41,616 bases of DNA. It comes from JBAYNS01 sp041678625 (GTDB lineage: Bacteria; Patescibacteriota; Gracilibacteria; Peribacterales; Peribacteraceae). Shown in pieces: positions 15,146-23,724 of this stretch. Under the pieces are notes generated by a model. That model worked only from the letters and a program-made list of their open reading frames with translations, was not told the DNA's origin and searched no databases. A program made the position numbers and the translations under genes. The DNA lies in the NCBI GenBank assembly GCA_041678625.1, contig JBAYNS010000001.1, positions 1 through 41,616 on the forward strand, read 5' to 3'. Positions within the stretch are counted from its first letter, which is position 1, and every line of letters begins with the position of its first letter.

Positions 15146-15994
15146 CTAAATCACCAGTCTTTCGGTATTCAGATCGTTGGGGAGCTTCTGTTCCTGGCTG
15201 CTCATAGGGTTGTACATCTCGTAGTAGAGCTGAATGAGTTCCTGTGTTGTGAGCCTCCGTGATGCAATACCAACGTTGTGGAGACCGGATTGCGCCAGGT
15301 TAACACGATCACGCAGCAAAATGCTGCGCTGCTGAAAACGTTGATTCCTCTGACTGATCTTGGCAGAGGAATCATCGGTGTGAATCCAGCTGAAGAACTG
15401 TGTAACGGTGTTCTTCCGTGGCGGGTTATCGTCTTGCGGGATAACAAGATAGAAGCGTTTTTGCATGATGTCGGCGACATCCACGAGTTTCTCCACAAAC
15501 GCTGCGTACATCAACGATTGATCTTTCAGAAGTTCATTCTTGAACATATTCGCCCGTGCACGAATCTTATCGATGTAGGGATCAATGTTCACTTTGGTCG
15601 AACGGATCACGATCTGGATGGGGAACGAGAGCGTATTGAGGAATTGCTGATAGCCGGCAATGATTCCTTCTTGCTCCGTTTCACTCTTCAGGTTGAAGTT
15701 CAGAGGTTCCACCAAGATGACGGCGCGCAATCCACCATTCTTGAGAATGACAGTGTCGTTGCGAATTTCGGCAATCGGAACGTAGCGTTGTGTGGAAGCA
15801 GATTTGCTGCGCTTCCGTTGTCGTACGGTGTCTTTTACACGCTCGAGGATATTTTGCTTCTTCTTTTTCTTTGTATCACCGTCCTCATCCTCTTCATTCA
15901 GAAGATCATCGGTGAGATTTTCATCCAGTGTACCTTTCTGCATTGTTGCGGAGTGCTTATCATCCTTAGCCGGAGGTGTGTTTTTATGAGCCAT
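15146..15994 (-). CDS. VirB4/TraC N-terminal-like protein of a T4SS-related system, no ATPase domain
   Basis: 282 residues from ATG 15994 (MAHKNTPPAKDDKHSATMQK), 4 bp after the PrgI stop. An acidic/Lys-rich N-terminus (LNEEDEDGDTKKKKKQN) precedes a domain starting YVPIAEIRNDTVILKNGGLR, with VEPLNFNLKSETEQEGIIAG and FPIQIVIRSTKVNIDPYIDK. This is the CagE/TrbE/VirB4 N-terminal-type domain common in CPR next to PrgI. There is no Walker A or B, so the ATPase part must be elsewhere or absent. It probably acts at the membrane with PrgI in a type IV secretion or DNA-uptake-like apparatus (inference). Confidence 0.75.
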   Translation of the reverse strand: MAHKNTPPAKDDKHSATMQKGTLDENLTDDLLNEEDEDGDTKKKKKQNILERVKDTVRQRKRSKSASTQRYVPIAEIRNDTVILKNGGLRAVILVEPLNFNLKSETEQEGIIAGYQQFLNTLSFPIQIVIRSTKVNIDPYIDKIRARANMFKNELLKDQSLMYAAFVEKLVDVADIMQKRFYLVIPQDDNPPRKNTVTQFFSWIHTDDSSAKISQRNQRFQQRSILLRDRVNLAQSGLHNVGIASRRLTTQELIQLYYEMYNPMSSQEQKLPNDLNTERLVI

Positions 15995-15998
15995 AGGA

Positions 15999-16625
15999 TT
16001 ACGCAGAAGGTGGGGCAATATCGCGAATGACCGGTGCCTGCTTTGCACTGGTGGGCATGTGAGCCACACCGTCCAACGATCCCTGTTTGTTTCTTTCCAG
16101 AGGATCCACAGAGACACGTTCCGGATTTACGGCTTTTGGTTGTTCCTCTGTCGCTTCCTCCCCCTTTTCCTTTGCGACAACTGGTGCACCATCTTTTGAT
16201 GGTCGTTCATCCAGAAGAGAGCTCAATTGCTCAAATTTCCCCTGCATTGGCTCCGTTTGCGCGCGCGCGATATGTGCATCCTGTTGCGTATTAAAGTACG
16301 TCCGGACATTGATGGCGATACCTGTGCGTGGTTCAAATGCACGCAGATTCGGCTTCTCCCATCCTTCAACTGCCAACAGAATAATTTTGAGCAGGCTTAA
16401 ATTCTGAAATCGTATAAAAGCGAATGCTGCCGTAATGAGCAGGGGAGTCCATGCCACAATGAGATGTCCCGTATTCACCGGACCTGCTGCTTTCATGCCA
16501 TTCCAAATTACAAAGCTGATACCGCCGCCGATCAAACAGATGATGACCTGCCTGAGCGTGATGGGCCCGATCAGACGATCTTCGATCTGTACGTCCTGTG
16601 GAATTTTGACAGGTTCGATGGGCAT
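15999..16625 (-). CDS. PrgI-family membrane protein
   Basis: 208 residues starting MPIEPVKIPQDVQIEDRLIG, the characteristic PrgI opening (P..I..ed.i.gplTlRQ). Two TM helices follow at about 27-48 (VIICLIGGGISFVIWNGM) and 55-75 (HLIVAWTPLLITAAFAFI), then the RFQNLSLLKIILLAVEGWEK segment and a long low-complexity cytoplasmic tail. PrgI is the VirB3-like element next to VirB4 in Gram-positive type IV secretion loci. First gene of a two-gene unit with the VirB4-N-like protein; promoter at 16646. Confidence 0.88.
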   Translation of the reverse strand: MPIEPVKIPQDVQIEDRLIGPITLRQVIICLIGGGISFVIWNGMKAAGPVNTGHLIVAWTPLLITAAFAFIRFQNLSLLKIILLAVEGWEKPNLRAFEPRTGIAINVRTYFNTQQDAHIARAQTEPMQGKFEQLSSLLDERPSKDGAPVVAKEKGEEATEEQPKAVNPERVSVDPLERNKQGSLDGVAHMPTSAKQAPVIRDIAPPSA

Positions 16626-16645
16626 AAAATGCGAGAAATCACTTT

Positions 16646-16654
16646 ATTATAGCA
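16646..16654 (-). promoter_or_regulatory. Extended -10 promoter of the prgI unit
   Basis: Minus strand TGC-TATAAT (16654-16646), a perfect extended -10, with a 20-bp gap to ATG 16625. No recognisable -35. Confidence 0.65.
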
Positions 16655-16766
16655 GAAAATCGCCATTCTCGCTTGTGTCCTACTATTGTCAGATTGCGTA
16701 AATAGTTTCTTATTTGCTATAAACGCGATAGGTCTTCTTTTGCTGATATTGCCAATTATTCCTAGA

Positions 16767-19382
16767 TTATGCAGCCGATGAGGCGATCGATGCCTCTTTG
16801 CGACTGCTGCGTGGTGTGTGCTTCTCCTTCTTCTCTCCGCGCAGAAAATCCAGACCATCTTCCCCCTTGCGAACGATTTTGATCGTGTCGCCTTCCTGGA
16901 AAATACCCTTCAGGATATGTTCGGCAATCTCATCTTCCACCATGCTTTGGATGGTACGTCGCACCGGGCGCGCGCCGTATTCCGGATCGAATCCCTTCTT
17001 CCCCAGCAGGCTGATAGCTTTTGCATCTGTCTCCACGGTGTATCCTTGTTTCTTGAGGCGTTGCTCCAGCTCATGCATGTGAATCAGCACGATCTTGCGA
17101 ATGTCTTCCTGTGTGAGGGCATTGAAGACGATGATGTTATCAATGCGGTTGAGAAACTCCGGTCTCAGTGTGTTTTTGAGTTCCTGGATTACTTCCTGTG
17201 ATTTTTCCTCGTAGGCCATCTCTTCCGCTTCCGCTTCGCTATGCACCCGGAAGCCAATCTTGGCAGCCTGCTTGGTGAGTTTTTCCGCTCCGATATTACT
17301 GGTCATGATGATGATCGTATTCGTGAAGTCGACTTTTTTGCCCTGCCCATCTGTGAGCGTTCCATCTTCCAGAATTTGCAGGAGAATATTGAAGAATTCC
17401 GGGTGCGCTTTCTCCACCTCGTCGAAGAGAATTACAGAATACGGCTTACGACGCACGGCTTCTGTGAGCTGGCCGCCTTCCTCATATCCCACATATCCCG
17501 CCGTTGTACCAATGAGACGAGAAACGTTATGTCGTTCCATGAATTCGGACATATCGATTTTGATGAGCGAATCTTCCTTGCCGTAAATTTCCGATGCAAT
17601 AGTGCGCACAAGTTCAGTCTTGCCGACGCCGGTGGGTCCCAAAAACAAAAAGGAACCAATCGGGCGACGCTGATCGCTGATTCCCACACGACTTCTGCGG
17701 ATGGCGCGCGCCACTTTTTTGATTGCCTCGTCCTGTCCGACTACTTTTTTACGCAGGACGAGCTCCAGATTTTGCAGGCGCTTGCGCTCCGAACTCATGA
17801 GTTTGGTTACAGGAATTCCGGTCATACGGGCTACGCCTTCCGCGATATCATCCTCCGTAATCTGCATTGGTGAGCGCTTGTCTCCATCTTCCTGGCTACG
17901 CAGCTGGTCGAGTGTCTCCTGCAGCACTTGTTGTTCTTGTTTCAGCTTAAGAGCAATGTGGTACTTCTGTTCCCGTACTGCTTCCTGTTGCTTAAGAATC
18001 AGCTTTTCCAACTTCTCTTCCGATTTCTTAATCTCCGGAGATTGATCAACGCGTTGCAGGCTTTTCTTTGCTGCAGCTTCATCAAGGACATCAATTGCTT
18101 TGTCTGGCAGATATCGATCGGCAACATATCGCTTGCTCAGATTGACAGCGGCTTCGATTGCACCATCGGTAATGACAAGACTGTGGAATTCCTCGTAACT
18201 CTGGCGTAGACCTTGCAGAATCTTGATTGCATTTTCTGGAGACGGTTCCTCTATGAGGATAGATTGGAAGCGCCGTTCCAGTGCGCGGTCTTTTTCAATC
18301 GTACGGAATTCATCGATGGTGGTTGCTCCGATAACCTGGATGGATCCGCGGCTCAGAGCGGGTTTGAGGATATTGGCGGCATCCAGAGAACCTTCTGCCG
18401 ATCCGGCACCAACTACGGTGTGCAGTTCATCGATAAAGAGAATAATTTCATTCTCACATTGGAGCGCCTCCTTAATCAGGTCATCGAATCGCTGTTCGAA
18501 CTCTCCGCGGTACTTGGTTCCGGCAACCAGCGATCCCATGTTCAGAATTAAGACCCGCTTGTTTCGCAGGGTATTGGGAACGGCTCCTGCAGCAATGCGC
18601 TGTGCCAGACCTTCAACAATGGCGGTTTTACCAACGCCCGGCTCGCCGATGAGAACGGGGTTGTTCTTTGTCTTGCGGTTGAGAATGTGTACGATGCGTT
18701 CGATTTCTTCGTTGCGACCGATGATCGGATCCATTTTCCCTTCCTTTACCCTGGCTACCAGATCGTCGGTAAAGTAATCCAGCACCGGTGTTTTACTCTT
18801 TCCATCGGCTCGTTGTCTCTTCAGTCCTTCGGGTTCCAGGAGCATGCCATTACCCTGCATGCCGACAATGGCTCCTTGTAATCCCTGGAAAAAGGATTCC
18901 AGCGATTGCTCCATGTTTCGATTCTGCTGTTTGAATTGATTGATCTGTCCGAACATTTCTTCCACGTGTGTCTTGAGATCTTCCGGATCCACCTGCATCT
19001 GTTCCAAGATTGCCGTCGCTGTATTTTTTCCGGAAGAGACGAGTGAGTGTAGCAGGTGCTCGGTGCCGACGTTCGCATGTCGGAACTTATGCGCGGTGAT
19101 CACGCTCTGTTCAATAACATTGTGAAGGTATTGCGATAAACCGTGTTTTATCTGTTTTGCCTCAATATCTTGTTCCTTCATGGCTTTCAGCAGAATGCGG
19201 ACATTCTCCTGTGTCACTCCTGCTCCTGTAAAAATAGAGAACCCCAAAGATTTGGGGATACTCAAAAGTCCCAAGAGCAAATGCTCCGTACCAATGTAGC
19301 TGGATTTCATATTTTTAGCCTCTTGCTCTGCGATCTGCAGAGAGAGTTTGGCATTGGGCGTGAAGCGATCGAATGGGTGCAT
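16767..19382 (-). CDS. clpC: ClpC-type AAA+ unfoldase
   Basis: 871 residues. Double Clp-N domain (1-145), Gln-rich linker, AAA1 with Walker A GEPGVGKTA (246-254) and Walker B IILFIDELH (313-321), a middle region with a UVR-like helix (about 455-495), AAA2 with Walker A GPTGVGKTE (582-590) and Walker B VILFDEVEKAH (650-660), and the ClpP-docking IGF at 709-711 in the right place before LRPEFLNRIDNIIVF. It should unfold substrates for ClpP in the cytosol. The start is preceded by a pyrimidine-rich leader (repeats of CCCTAGCCCTAAC type) and 43 bp further by a CIRCE element, so heat-shock regulation by HrcA is likely. The C-terminus is Ser/Lys rich. Confidence 0.95.
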   Translation of the reverse strand: MHPFDRFTPNAKLSLQIAEQEAKNMKSSYIGTEHLLLGLLSIPKSLGFSIFTGAGVTQENVRILLKAMKEQDIEAKQIKHGLSQYLHNVIEQSVITAHKFRHANVGTEHLLHSLVSSGKNTATAILEQMQVDPEDLKTHVEEMFGQINQFKQQNRNMEQSLESFFQGLQGAIVGMQGNGMLLEPEGLKRQRADGKSKTPVLDYFTDDLVARVKEGKMDPIIGRNEEIERIVHILNRKTKNNPVLIGEPGVGKTAIVEGLAQRIAAGAVPNTLRNKRVLILNMGSLVAGTKYRGEFEQRFDDLIKEALQCENEIILFIDELHTVVGAGSAEGSLDAANILKPALSRGSIQVIGATTIDEFRTIEKDRALERRFQSILIEEPSPENAIKILQGLRQSYEEFHSLVITDGAIEAAVNLSKRYVADRYLPDKAIDVLDEAAAKKSLQRVDQSPEIKKSEEKLEKLILKQQEAVREQKYHIALKLKQEQQVLQETLDQLRSQEDGDKRSPMQITEDDIAEGVARMTGIPVTKLMSSERKRLQNLELVLRKKVVGQDEAIKKVARAIRRSRVGISDQRRPIGSFLFLGPTGVGKTELVRTIASEIYGKEDSLIKIDMSEFMERHNVSRLIGTTAGYVGYEEGGQLTEAVRRKPYSVILFDEVEKAHPEFFNILLQILEDGTLTDGQGKKVDFTNTIIIMTSNIGAEKLTKQAAKIGFRVHSEAEAEEMAYEEKSQEVIQELKNTLRPEFLNRIDNIIVFNALTQEDIRKIVLIHMHELEQRLKKQGYTVETDAKAISLLGKKGFDPEYGARPVRRTIQSMVEDEIAEHILKGIFQEGDTIKIVRKGEDGLDFLRGEKKEKHTPRSSRKEASIASSAA

Positions 19383-19424
19383 GATAGGGCTAGGGGAGAG
19401 GGTTAGGGCTAGGGTATCTCAGAG

Positions 19425-19451
19425 TTAGCAGTCTAGCATTCTGAGTGCCAA
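19425..19451. promoter_or_regulatory. CIRCE operator (HrcA binding) upstream of clpC
   Basis: Half-sites TTAGCAGTC (19425-19433) and GAGTGCCAA (19443-19451) separated by exactly 9 bp. The CIRCE consensus is TTAGCACTC-N9-GAGTGCTAA: 16 of 18 positions match. It lies 43 bp upstream of the clpC start and reads equally on both strands; clpC is the only gene downstream within 300 bp. Confidence 0.85.
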
Positions 19452-19690
19452 ACTGTCGAGAGTATCAGAATACTTTAGCAAAAAAATCCTGCAGAGAAAA
19501 GGTCCTATGACAAGCAAACACAACATCCTCTATTTTAGTTGAACACTAAATTAGTTCAAACGACTGCCCTTGATCAGACGGTATTTTCTTTTGTGCTGAC
19601 AATGAAGACGAGCCACAAAAATTTCTTTGTCACACCGAGCACCATCAGATGTCTTCTGACTGGGGATCATCGAAATGTCTGCAATGAACA
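19452..19690. other. Intergenic stretch between clpC operator and the next gene
   Basis: About 240 bp with no credible gene. It holds the AT-rich upstream region of clpC and, at about 19533-19562, overlapping TTTAGTT/AACACTAAA/TTAGTTC strings that form imperfect inverted repeats. No terminator with a T run is evident. Confidence 0.4.
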
Positions 19691-20929
19691 TTACTGGTGC
19701 ATCTTCTGCCAATCCTGTAAGAAGATGGTCAGAATGGTGGTGGCCGGAATTGCCAACATGATACCAATCACGGGGTGGATCGTATCGGGGAAGCTGATAC
19801 CGACCATCATGGCAAAGAGAATGGCAACGGGGGAAAGACCCACAGCCCGACGCATGATGAGCGGCACAAGAAGATTGTTCTCGCACCACTGAATGACGTA
19901 GTACACGCCGGCAACGACCAATGCCCAGATGAATCCTTGTTGGGAGAGGGCAATGATGACTGCAGGGACTGCGGCAATAAGTGGTCCAATGGCAGGAATG
20001 AATTCACAAAAGCCCGCAAGAGCTGCAAGGGTAAGCGCATAGGGCATGCGCAGAATAATGAGCGCAATCAACGTAAGTAGGAAAATGGAAAACATCAACA
20101 AGAGCTCACCGCGTGCCCACTGAGCGATTTTACTGTGCACTGCTTCCGTTTTGGAGCTTGCGTACATACGGTAGCGTTCTGGCATGAAGCTTAAGAACCA
20201 CTGTTGCATGTGCTCTTTTTCCAGTTGAATAAAGAAGCCAAAAACCAACACAATGATCAGGTTTGTAATGAATAAAGCTACAGAACCAGCAAGCTGCGCT
20301 GCAAAATACACGGATCCCTGAGCTGCAGAAGAGAGCGTCTGTCCCATCTGCGCCAGTGCGTCACTGAATTCGTTAATACTGAGATTCTGCAGCGTTGATT
20401 GTGTGAGAATTGTGAGACGCAAATTCACTTCCGGGGAAATCAGAGGAACTGCAATGCGTGGATTTGCCAAAAATGCATCGGCTTCCGAACTGATGAATGC
20501 GGCGATCTGTTGCAACTGTATGGCAATGATTGGAATGAAGGAGAACAATAGAAAGAACAATGCAAAGAGCGCCACGAGGTAATGCAGCAGGATCGCAATG
20601 CCTCGAGGTACGCCCCGTTGTTCCAATGCCTGGATGCCGGGATCCATAACGGCGGCAACAAACAGACCCAAAGAGAGAAGAATGAGCTTATCGCGGAGGT
20701 GGTAAATGGCCAAAACACCCACTGCGATACAGAGCAGTGTTAAACCTGCTTTGGCTACACTGATGATCGATAAATGCATAACAACCTCATCGCGTGCTTC
20801 TGGTTTTGGCAGTCCCACCTTCTTCTGTTGCGTCGTTACCCGCGTACGGCGCGCACGTTCCAGAATGTTCTGAGCCTTCTTGCCGACGATACGCAGTGAG
20901 GTGAATGCGGAAGATTTCTTGGTTGCCAT
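19691..20929 (-). CDS. AI-2E/PerM-family membrane exporter
   Basis: 412 residues. A basic N-terminal extension of about 50 residues (KKAQNILERARRTRVTTQQK) precedes seven or eight TM helices. The order is typical: a TM pair (KAGLTLLCIAVGVLAIYHLR; LILLSLGLFVAAVMDPGIQA), then RGIAILLHYLVALFALFFLL, a soluble helical region (about 155-215), and a C-terminal TM block with EFIPAIGPLIAAVPAVIIAL and ENNLLVPLIMRRAVGLSPVA, the family hallmark. The family includes AI-2 exporter TqsA and sodium/proton antiporters; substrate here unknown. The start is preceded by a pyrimidine-rich tract. 27 bp upstream of the VirB2-like gene's stop, in the same direction. Confidence 0.9.
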   Translation of the reverse strand: MATKKSSAFTSLRIVGKKAQNILERARRTRVTTQQKKVGLPKPEARDEVVMHLSIISVAKAGLTLLCIAVGVLAIYHLRDKLILLSLGLFVAAVMDPGIQALEQRGVPRGIAILLHYLVALFALFFLLFSFIPIIAIQLQQIAAFISSEADAFLANPRIAVPLISPEVNLRLTILTQSTLQNLSINEFSDALAQMGQTLSSAAQGSVYFAAQLAGSVALFITNLIIVLVFGFFIQLEKEHMQQWFLSFMPERYRMYASSKTEAVHSKIAQWARGELLLMFSIFLLTLIALIILRMPYALTLAALAGFCEFIPAIGPLIAAVPAVIIALSQQGFIWALVVAGVYYVIQWCENNLLVPLIMRRAVGLSPVAILFAMMVGISFPDTIHPVIGIMLAIPATTILTIFLQDWQKMHQ

Positions 20930-20956
20930 AATGAAGAGAGGAGGGATGGGGGAATA

Positions 20957-21340
20957 TTACCCTGTACCAAGGGCACTGATGAAGAAGTCAATGATGAAGA
21001 AGGAGAGACTGGCGATAATGAATCCTATAATAGCCCACTTGAGCATATTTTTGCCCGTATCCTTGTTCCCCGTTGCCGATCCGATGGCAAAGTAGTAGCC
21101 GGCGAAAATGATTTTAATGAGAAAGAACGATCCAATGAGCACAAATGCAATGCGAATCAGGTGCTTTATGAATTCAATAATACACGATGCTTTCATGATG
21201 CCTGTTGTAAAATTGCATCCGGGGAGGCCTCCAGAAGGAATCAGTGAAGGCGCTGCCACTGCAGCCAGTGGCATTATGCAGGCGCACGCGAAGGCGATTA
21301 TTCCGTACGCGCGTACTTTTTTCTGTGCACTGTTCAACAT
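20957..21340 (-). CDS. VirB2/TrbC-like pilin protein
   Basis: 127 residues from ATG 21340 (MLNSAQKKVRAYGIIAFACA). A signal peptide (cleavage probably after AAVAA) is followed by a short Gly/Pro/Cys region (LIPSGGLPGCNFTTGIMKAS) and two TM helices (about 60-82, IRIAFVLIGSFFLIKIIFAG; about 98-122, AIIGFIIASLSFFIIDFFIS) joined by a Gly/Asn/Lys loop. This is the type IV secretion pilin layout also seen in the genes at 36550-37909. The longer frame to 21631 overlaps the divergent dus gene and is rejected. It lies upstream of the AI-2E gene. Confidence 0.78.
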   Translation of the reverse strand: MLNSAQKKVRAYGIIAFACACIMPLAAVAAPSLIPSGGLPGCNFTTGIMKASCIIEFIKHLIRIAFVLIGSFFLIKIIFAGYYFAIGSATGNKDTGKNMLKWAIIGFIIASLSFFIIDFFISALGTG

Positions 21341-21473
21341 AGTGCTCTGTATTGTGCGCAATTTTGCGTACACTTCCGCGTGTTTTGGCTCGTCACGGGG
21401 AGAAAAATGTGGTCTTCTATTTGGGAATTGGAATAATAAAGTACCGGAAGCCGAGAGAATTTTTTCTGAACGC

Positions 21474-22478
21474 ATGAAGCATTCTGCATCATTCAACTGG
21501 CAGACGACAGAGCGTCCGATCGTTGCGCTCGCACCCATGGCTGGTGTTACCGATGCGTCGTATCGGCAAATCATCAAGCGTCTTGCACCGGAAACTATCG
21601 TGTACTCCGAGTTTCTGAGTACCGATGCCATTCACTACGGTGCACGGAAAACCATGCAGATGATGCATTTTGATCCTGATGCGGAGCGACCGTTCATTGT
21701 GCAGATATTTGGAAAAGAGCCGGAGAACTTTCTTTCGGCTGCAAAAGTCATTGAGGATATGGGGGCCGATGGCATTGATATTAATATGGGATGTCCCGCT
21801 GCACGCGTGACATCTTCCTGTCATGGTTCGGCGCTGATGCGCAATCCAGTGCTCGCAGCGGAGCTGGTTGCCGCCACCAAGCAGGCAGTGCATATTCCCG
21901 TGAGCGTAAAGACGCGTTTAGGATGGGATTCGCCGGAGGAGCTCATTCCGTTTTGTCAAAAACTCATCGAAGCCGGAGCGGATGCTCTGGCTATTCATGG
22001 GCGCACGTATCGGCAGAAGTATTCCGGCACAGCGGATTGGGAACCTATTTATGCACTAAAGAAGGAGGTTTCTGTACCGGTTATCGGGAATGGGGATATC
22101 TTCAGCGCACACGATGCTCTTGAAAAAATCGGTAATCTGGATGGTGTGATGATCGGGAGAGGGACGTTTGGAGATCCATGGCTCATGAAGGATGTGTGTG
22201 ACGCACTACGTGAGACGAAAAATGAAAAATTAAAAATGAAAAATGATTTTTTCACAAAAGAAAGGCTTAGTTTTCAGGAGAAAATTCCTCTGATTCTGGA
22301 GCACTGTGCCTTGGCTGTTCGCCTGAAAGGGGAGAAGCGCGGGATGCTCGAAATGCGCAAGCACCTGGCGAGTTACGTGAAAGGATTCGATGGTGCGCGC
22401 GATCTACGCGCGAAACTTGTGCGGGTAGAAACATTTGAAGATGTGCAATGTATTCTTCAGGAAGTGCCTCAATCGTAG
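21474..22478 (+). CDS. dus: tRNA-dihydrouridine synthase (DusB-like)
   Basis: 334 residues from ATG 21474. FMN-binding TIM barrel: VALAPMAGVTDASYRQIIKR, VQIFGKEPENF, GADGIDINMGCPAARVTSS with the catalytic Cys in NMGCPA, VSVKTRLGW, ALAIHGRTYRQKYSGTADW, VPVIGNGDI and DGVMIGRGTFGDPW. It reduces uridine to dihydrouridine in the D arm of tRNA with NADPH. An A/T-rich string at 22217-22252 encodes KNEKLKMKNDFF, an in-frame low-complexity insertion after the barrel. A much longer open frame upstream (to 21108) overlaps the divergent pilin gene and is not used. Its last 10 bp overlap the convergent gene. Confidence 0.93.
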   Translation: MKHSASFNWQTTERPIVALAPMAGVTDASYRQIIKRLAPETIVYSEFLSTDAIHYGARKTMQMMHFDPDAERPFIVQIFGKEPENFLSAAKVIEDMGADGIDINMGCPAARVTSSCHGSALMRNPVLAAELVAATKQAVHIPVSVKTRLGWDSPEELIPFCQKLIEAGADALAIHGRTYRQKYSGTADWEPIYALKKEVSVPVIGNGDIFSAHDALEKIGNLDGVMIGRGTFGDPWLMKDVCDALRETKNEKLKMKNDFFTKERLSFQEKIPLILEHCALAVRLKGEKRGMLEMRKHLASYVKGFDGARDLRAKLVRVETFEDVQCILQEVPQS

Positions 22479-22873
22479 CGGTGGTATCCCCGGTACATTT
22501 GTGCCCAAGCACGTCTGCGAACTTCTTCTGCGGTGCAGCCTCTCTGGTGTGCGATTGCCTCCCAAACTTTTGGAGGAACATGACCAAGAGCTTCTTTGGT
22601 GTGTATAAGTGCATGGTCCATCTGTGCCGTGGGCGAACGTTGGACTGTATGATATGGTTTGGGCTTTGCGGAATGTAATTGTAGGAGCATAGCGATCATA
22701 CCGTGAATTACTTGCGCCAACGTTTTGTGTTGTATGTTTTCCGGGAGACGCAGTGCTCTTTGAACGCTGGCTCCTTCTTGTGGAAATTGTTCCGCTAAAT
22801 GTTGGCCAAGAATGATGAGCTCTTCTGGAGTACAAGAAGACGCGAGCAATGCTGGTGAACTTACAAAGGCCAC
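22469..22873 (-). CDS. Hypothetical helical protein
   Basis: 134 residues, mostly helical, His- and Ala-rich; no TM, signal or known domain. Segments include LIILGQHLAEQFPQEGASVQ and KEALGHVPPKVWEAIAHQRG. Its end overlaps dus by 10 bp (convergent), and its start is 31 bp after the rplA stop on the same strand, so it may be the last gene of the L11-L1 transcription unit. Confidence 0.55.
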   Translation of the reverse strand: MAFVSSPALLASSCTPEELIILGQHLAEQFPQEGASVQRALRLPENIQHKTLAQVIHGMIAMLLQLHSAKPKPYHTVQRSPTAQMDHALIHTKEALGHVPPKVWEAIAHQRGCTAEEVRRRAWAQMYRGYHRYD

Positions 22874-22904
22874 TGCAGGTATATTCGCTGAAAAGTGGTG
22901 TACG

Positions 22905-23600
22905 TCAAAGTGTTATCTTGATTCCGGGTCCCATTGTGGGTGCAACAGTCACCGAAGTGATGTACACACCTTTGATTCCCGAGGGCTTGGCTTCTTTTAC
23001 GGCATTGACGAGAACTTCCATATTCTCCTTGAGTTGCTGAGGAGAGAACGAGAGTTTCCCAAAAACAGTGTGGATGATTCCCTGCTTATCCATCTTCAAT
23101 TCCACACGCCCGGCCTGGAGCTCCTTGATCGTTTTCTCGATATTCGCGGTTACGGTTCCCGCTTTAGGATTAGGCATGAGTCCGCGCTGTCCCAGAATCT
23201 TGGCGACCTTTGCAAGATCTTTCATGACGTTCGGGTGGGCGACGGCAATATCAAAGTCAATCTTCTCTGATTGAACTTCCTTAATCAAATCTTCATTCCC
23301 GGCTTTTACGGCACCAGCTTTGGTTGCTTGAGCGATCATATCGTCCGGCACGAACGCTGCAACTCGCAGTACTTTGCCTGTTCCGTGAGGGAGGGCAACG
23401 GTTGTCCGTACCAGTTGATCTGCCTGCGTCGTATCGGCGTTGATGCAGATGTGCAGCTCCGCTGATGCGTCAAATGATGTGGTCGAAAGTTGCGGCAGCA
23501 GAGCAGATGCTTCCTCAATAGTGTAGGCATCTTTCTGGATGAGCGCGGCTTTCTGTACATACTTCTTTCCGTGCTTTTTTGTGAGGACTTTTGCAGTCAT
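22905..23600 (-). CDS. rplA: Ribosomal protein L1
   Basis: 231 residues, usual length, from ATG 23600 (MTAKVLTKKHGKKYVQKAAL). Conserved blocks are ELHICINADTTQADQLVRTT, LPHGTGKVLRVAAF, GQRGLMPNPKAGTVT and VYITSVTVAPTMGPGIKI. L1 forms the mobile stalk at the E site and often represses its own operon by binding mRNA. A pyrimidine-rich stretch (ACGTTCCCCCTACTATC) precedes the ATG. L11 is upstream on the same strand but separated by an unrelated membrane-protein gene, an unusual break in the rplK-rplA pair. Confidence 0.95.
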   Translation of the reverse strand: MTAKVLTKKHGKKYVQKAALIQKDAYTIEEASALLPQLSTTSFDASAELHICINADTTQADQLVRTTVALPHGTGKVLRVAAFVPDDMIAQATKAGAVKAGNEDLIKEVQSEKIDFDIAVAHPNVMKDLAKVAKILGQRGLMPNPKAGTVTANIEKTIKELQAGRVELKMDKQGIIHTVFGKLSFSPQQLKENMEVLVNAVKEAKPSGIKGVYITSVTVAPTMGPGIKITL

Positions 23601-23724
23601 GATAGTAGGGGGAACGTGGTAGGTCCTTTCGTGGACTGAGGACATGGACGTCCCACAGATGCGAGACTCCCACGAGGGCGCCATTCTGCCTCATGGCTAA
23701 TGGTACTGCAACGCAAAATCCGTA

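Noticed and set aside
15278..16030. 250-codon open frame on the plus strand
   Set aside because: Antisense shadow of the VirB4-N-like gene; no domain, no start signal, odd composition.
21108..21473. Long upstream extension of the dus reading frame on the plus strand
   Set aside because: It covers the divergent VirB2-like gene (20957-21340) antisense and shows no conserved sequence; the dus family start fits ATG 21474.
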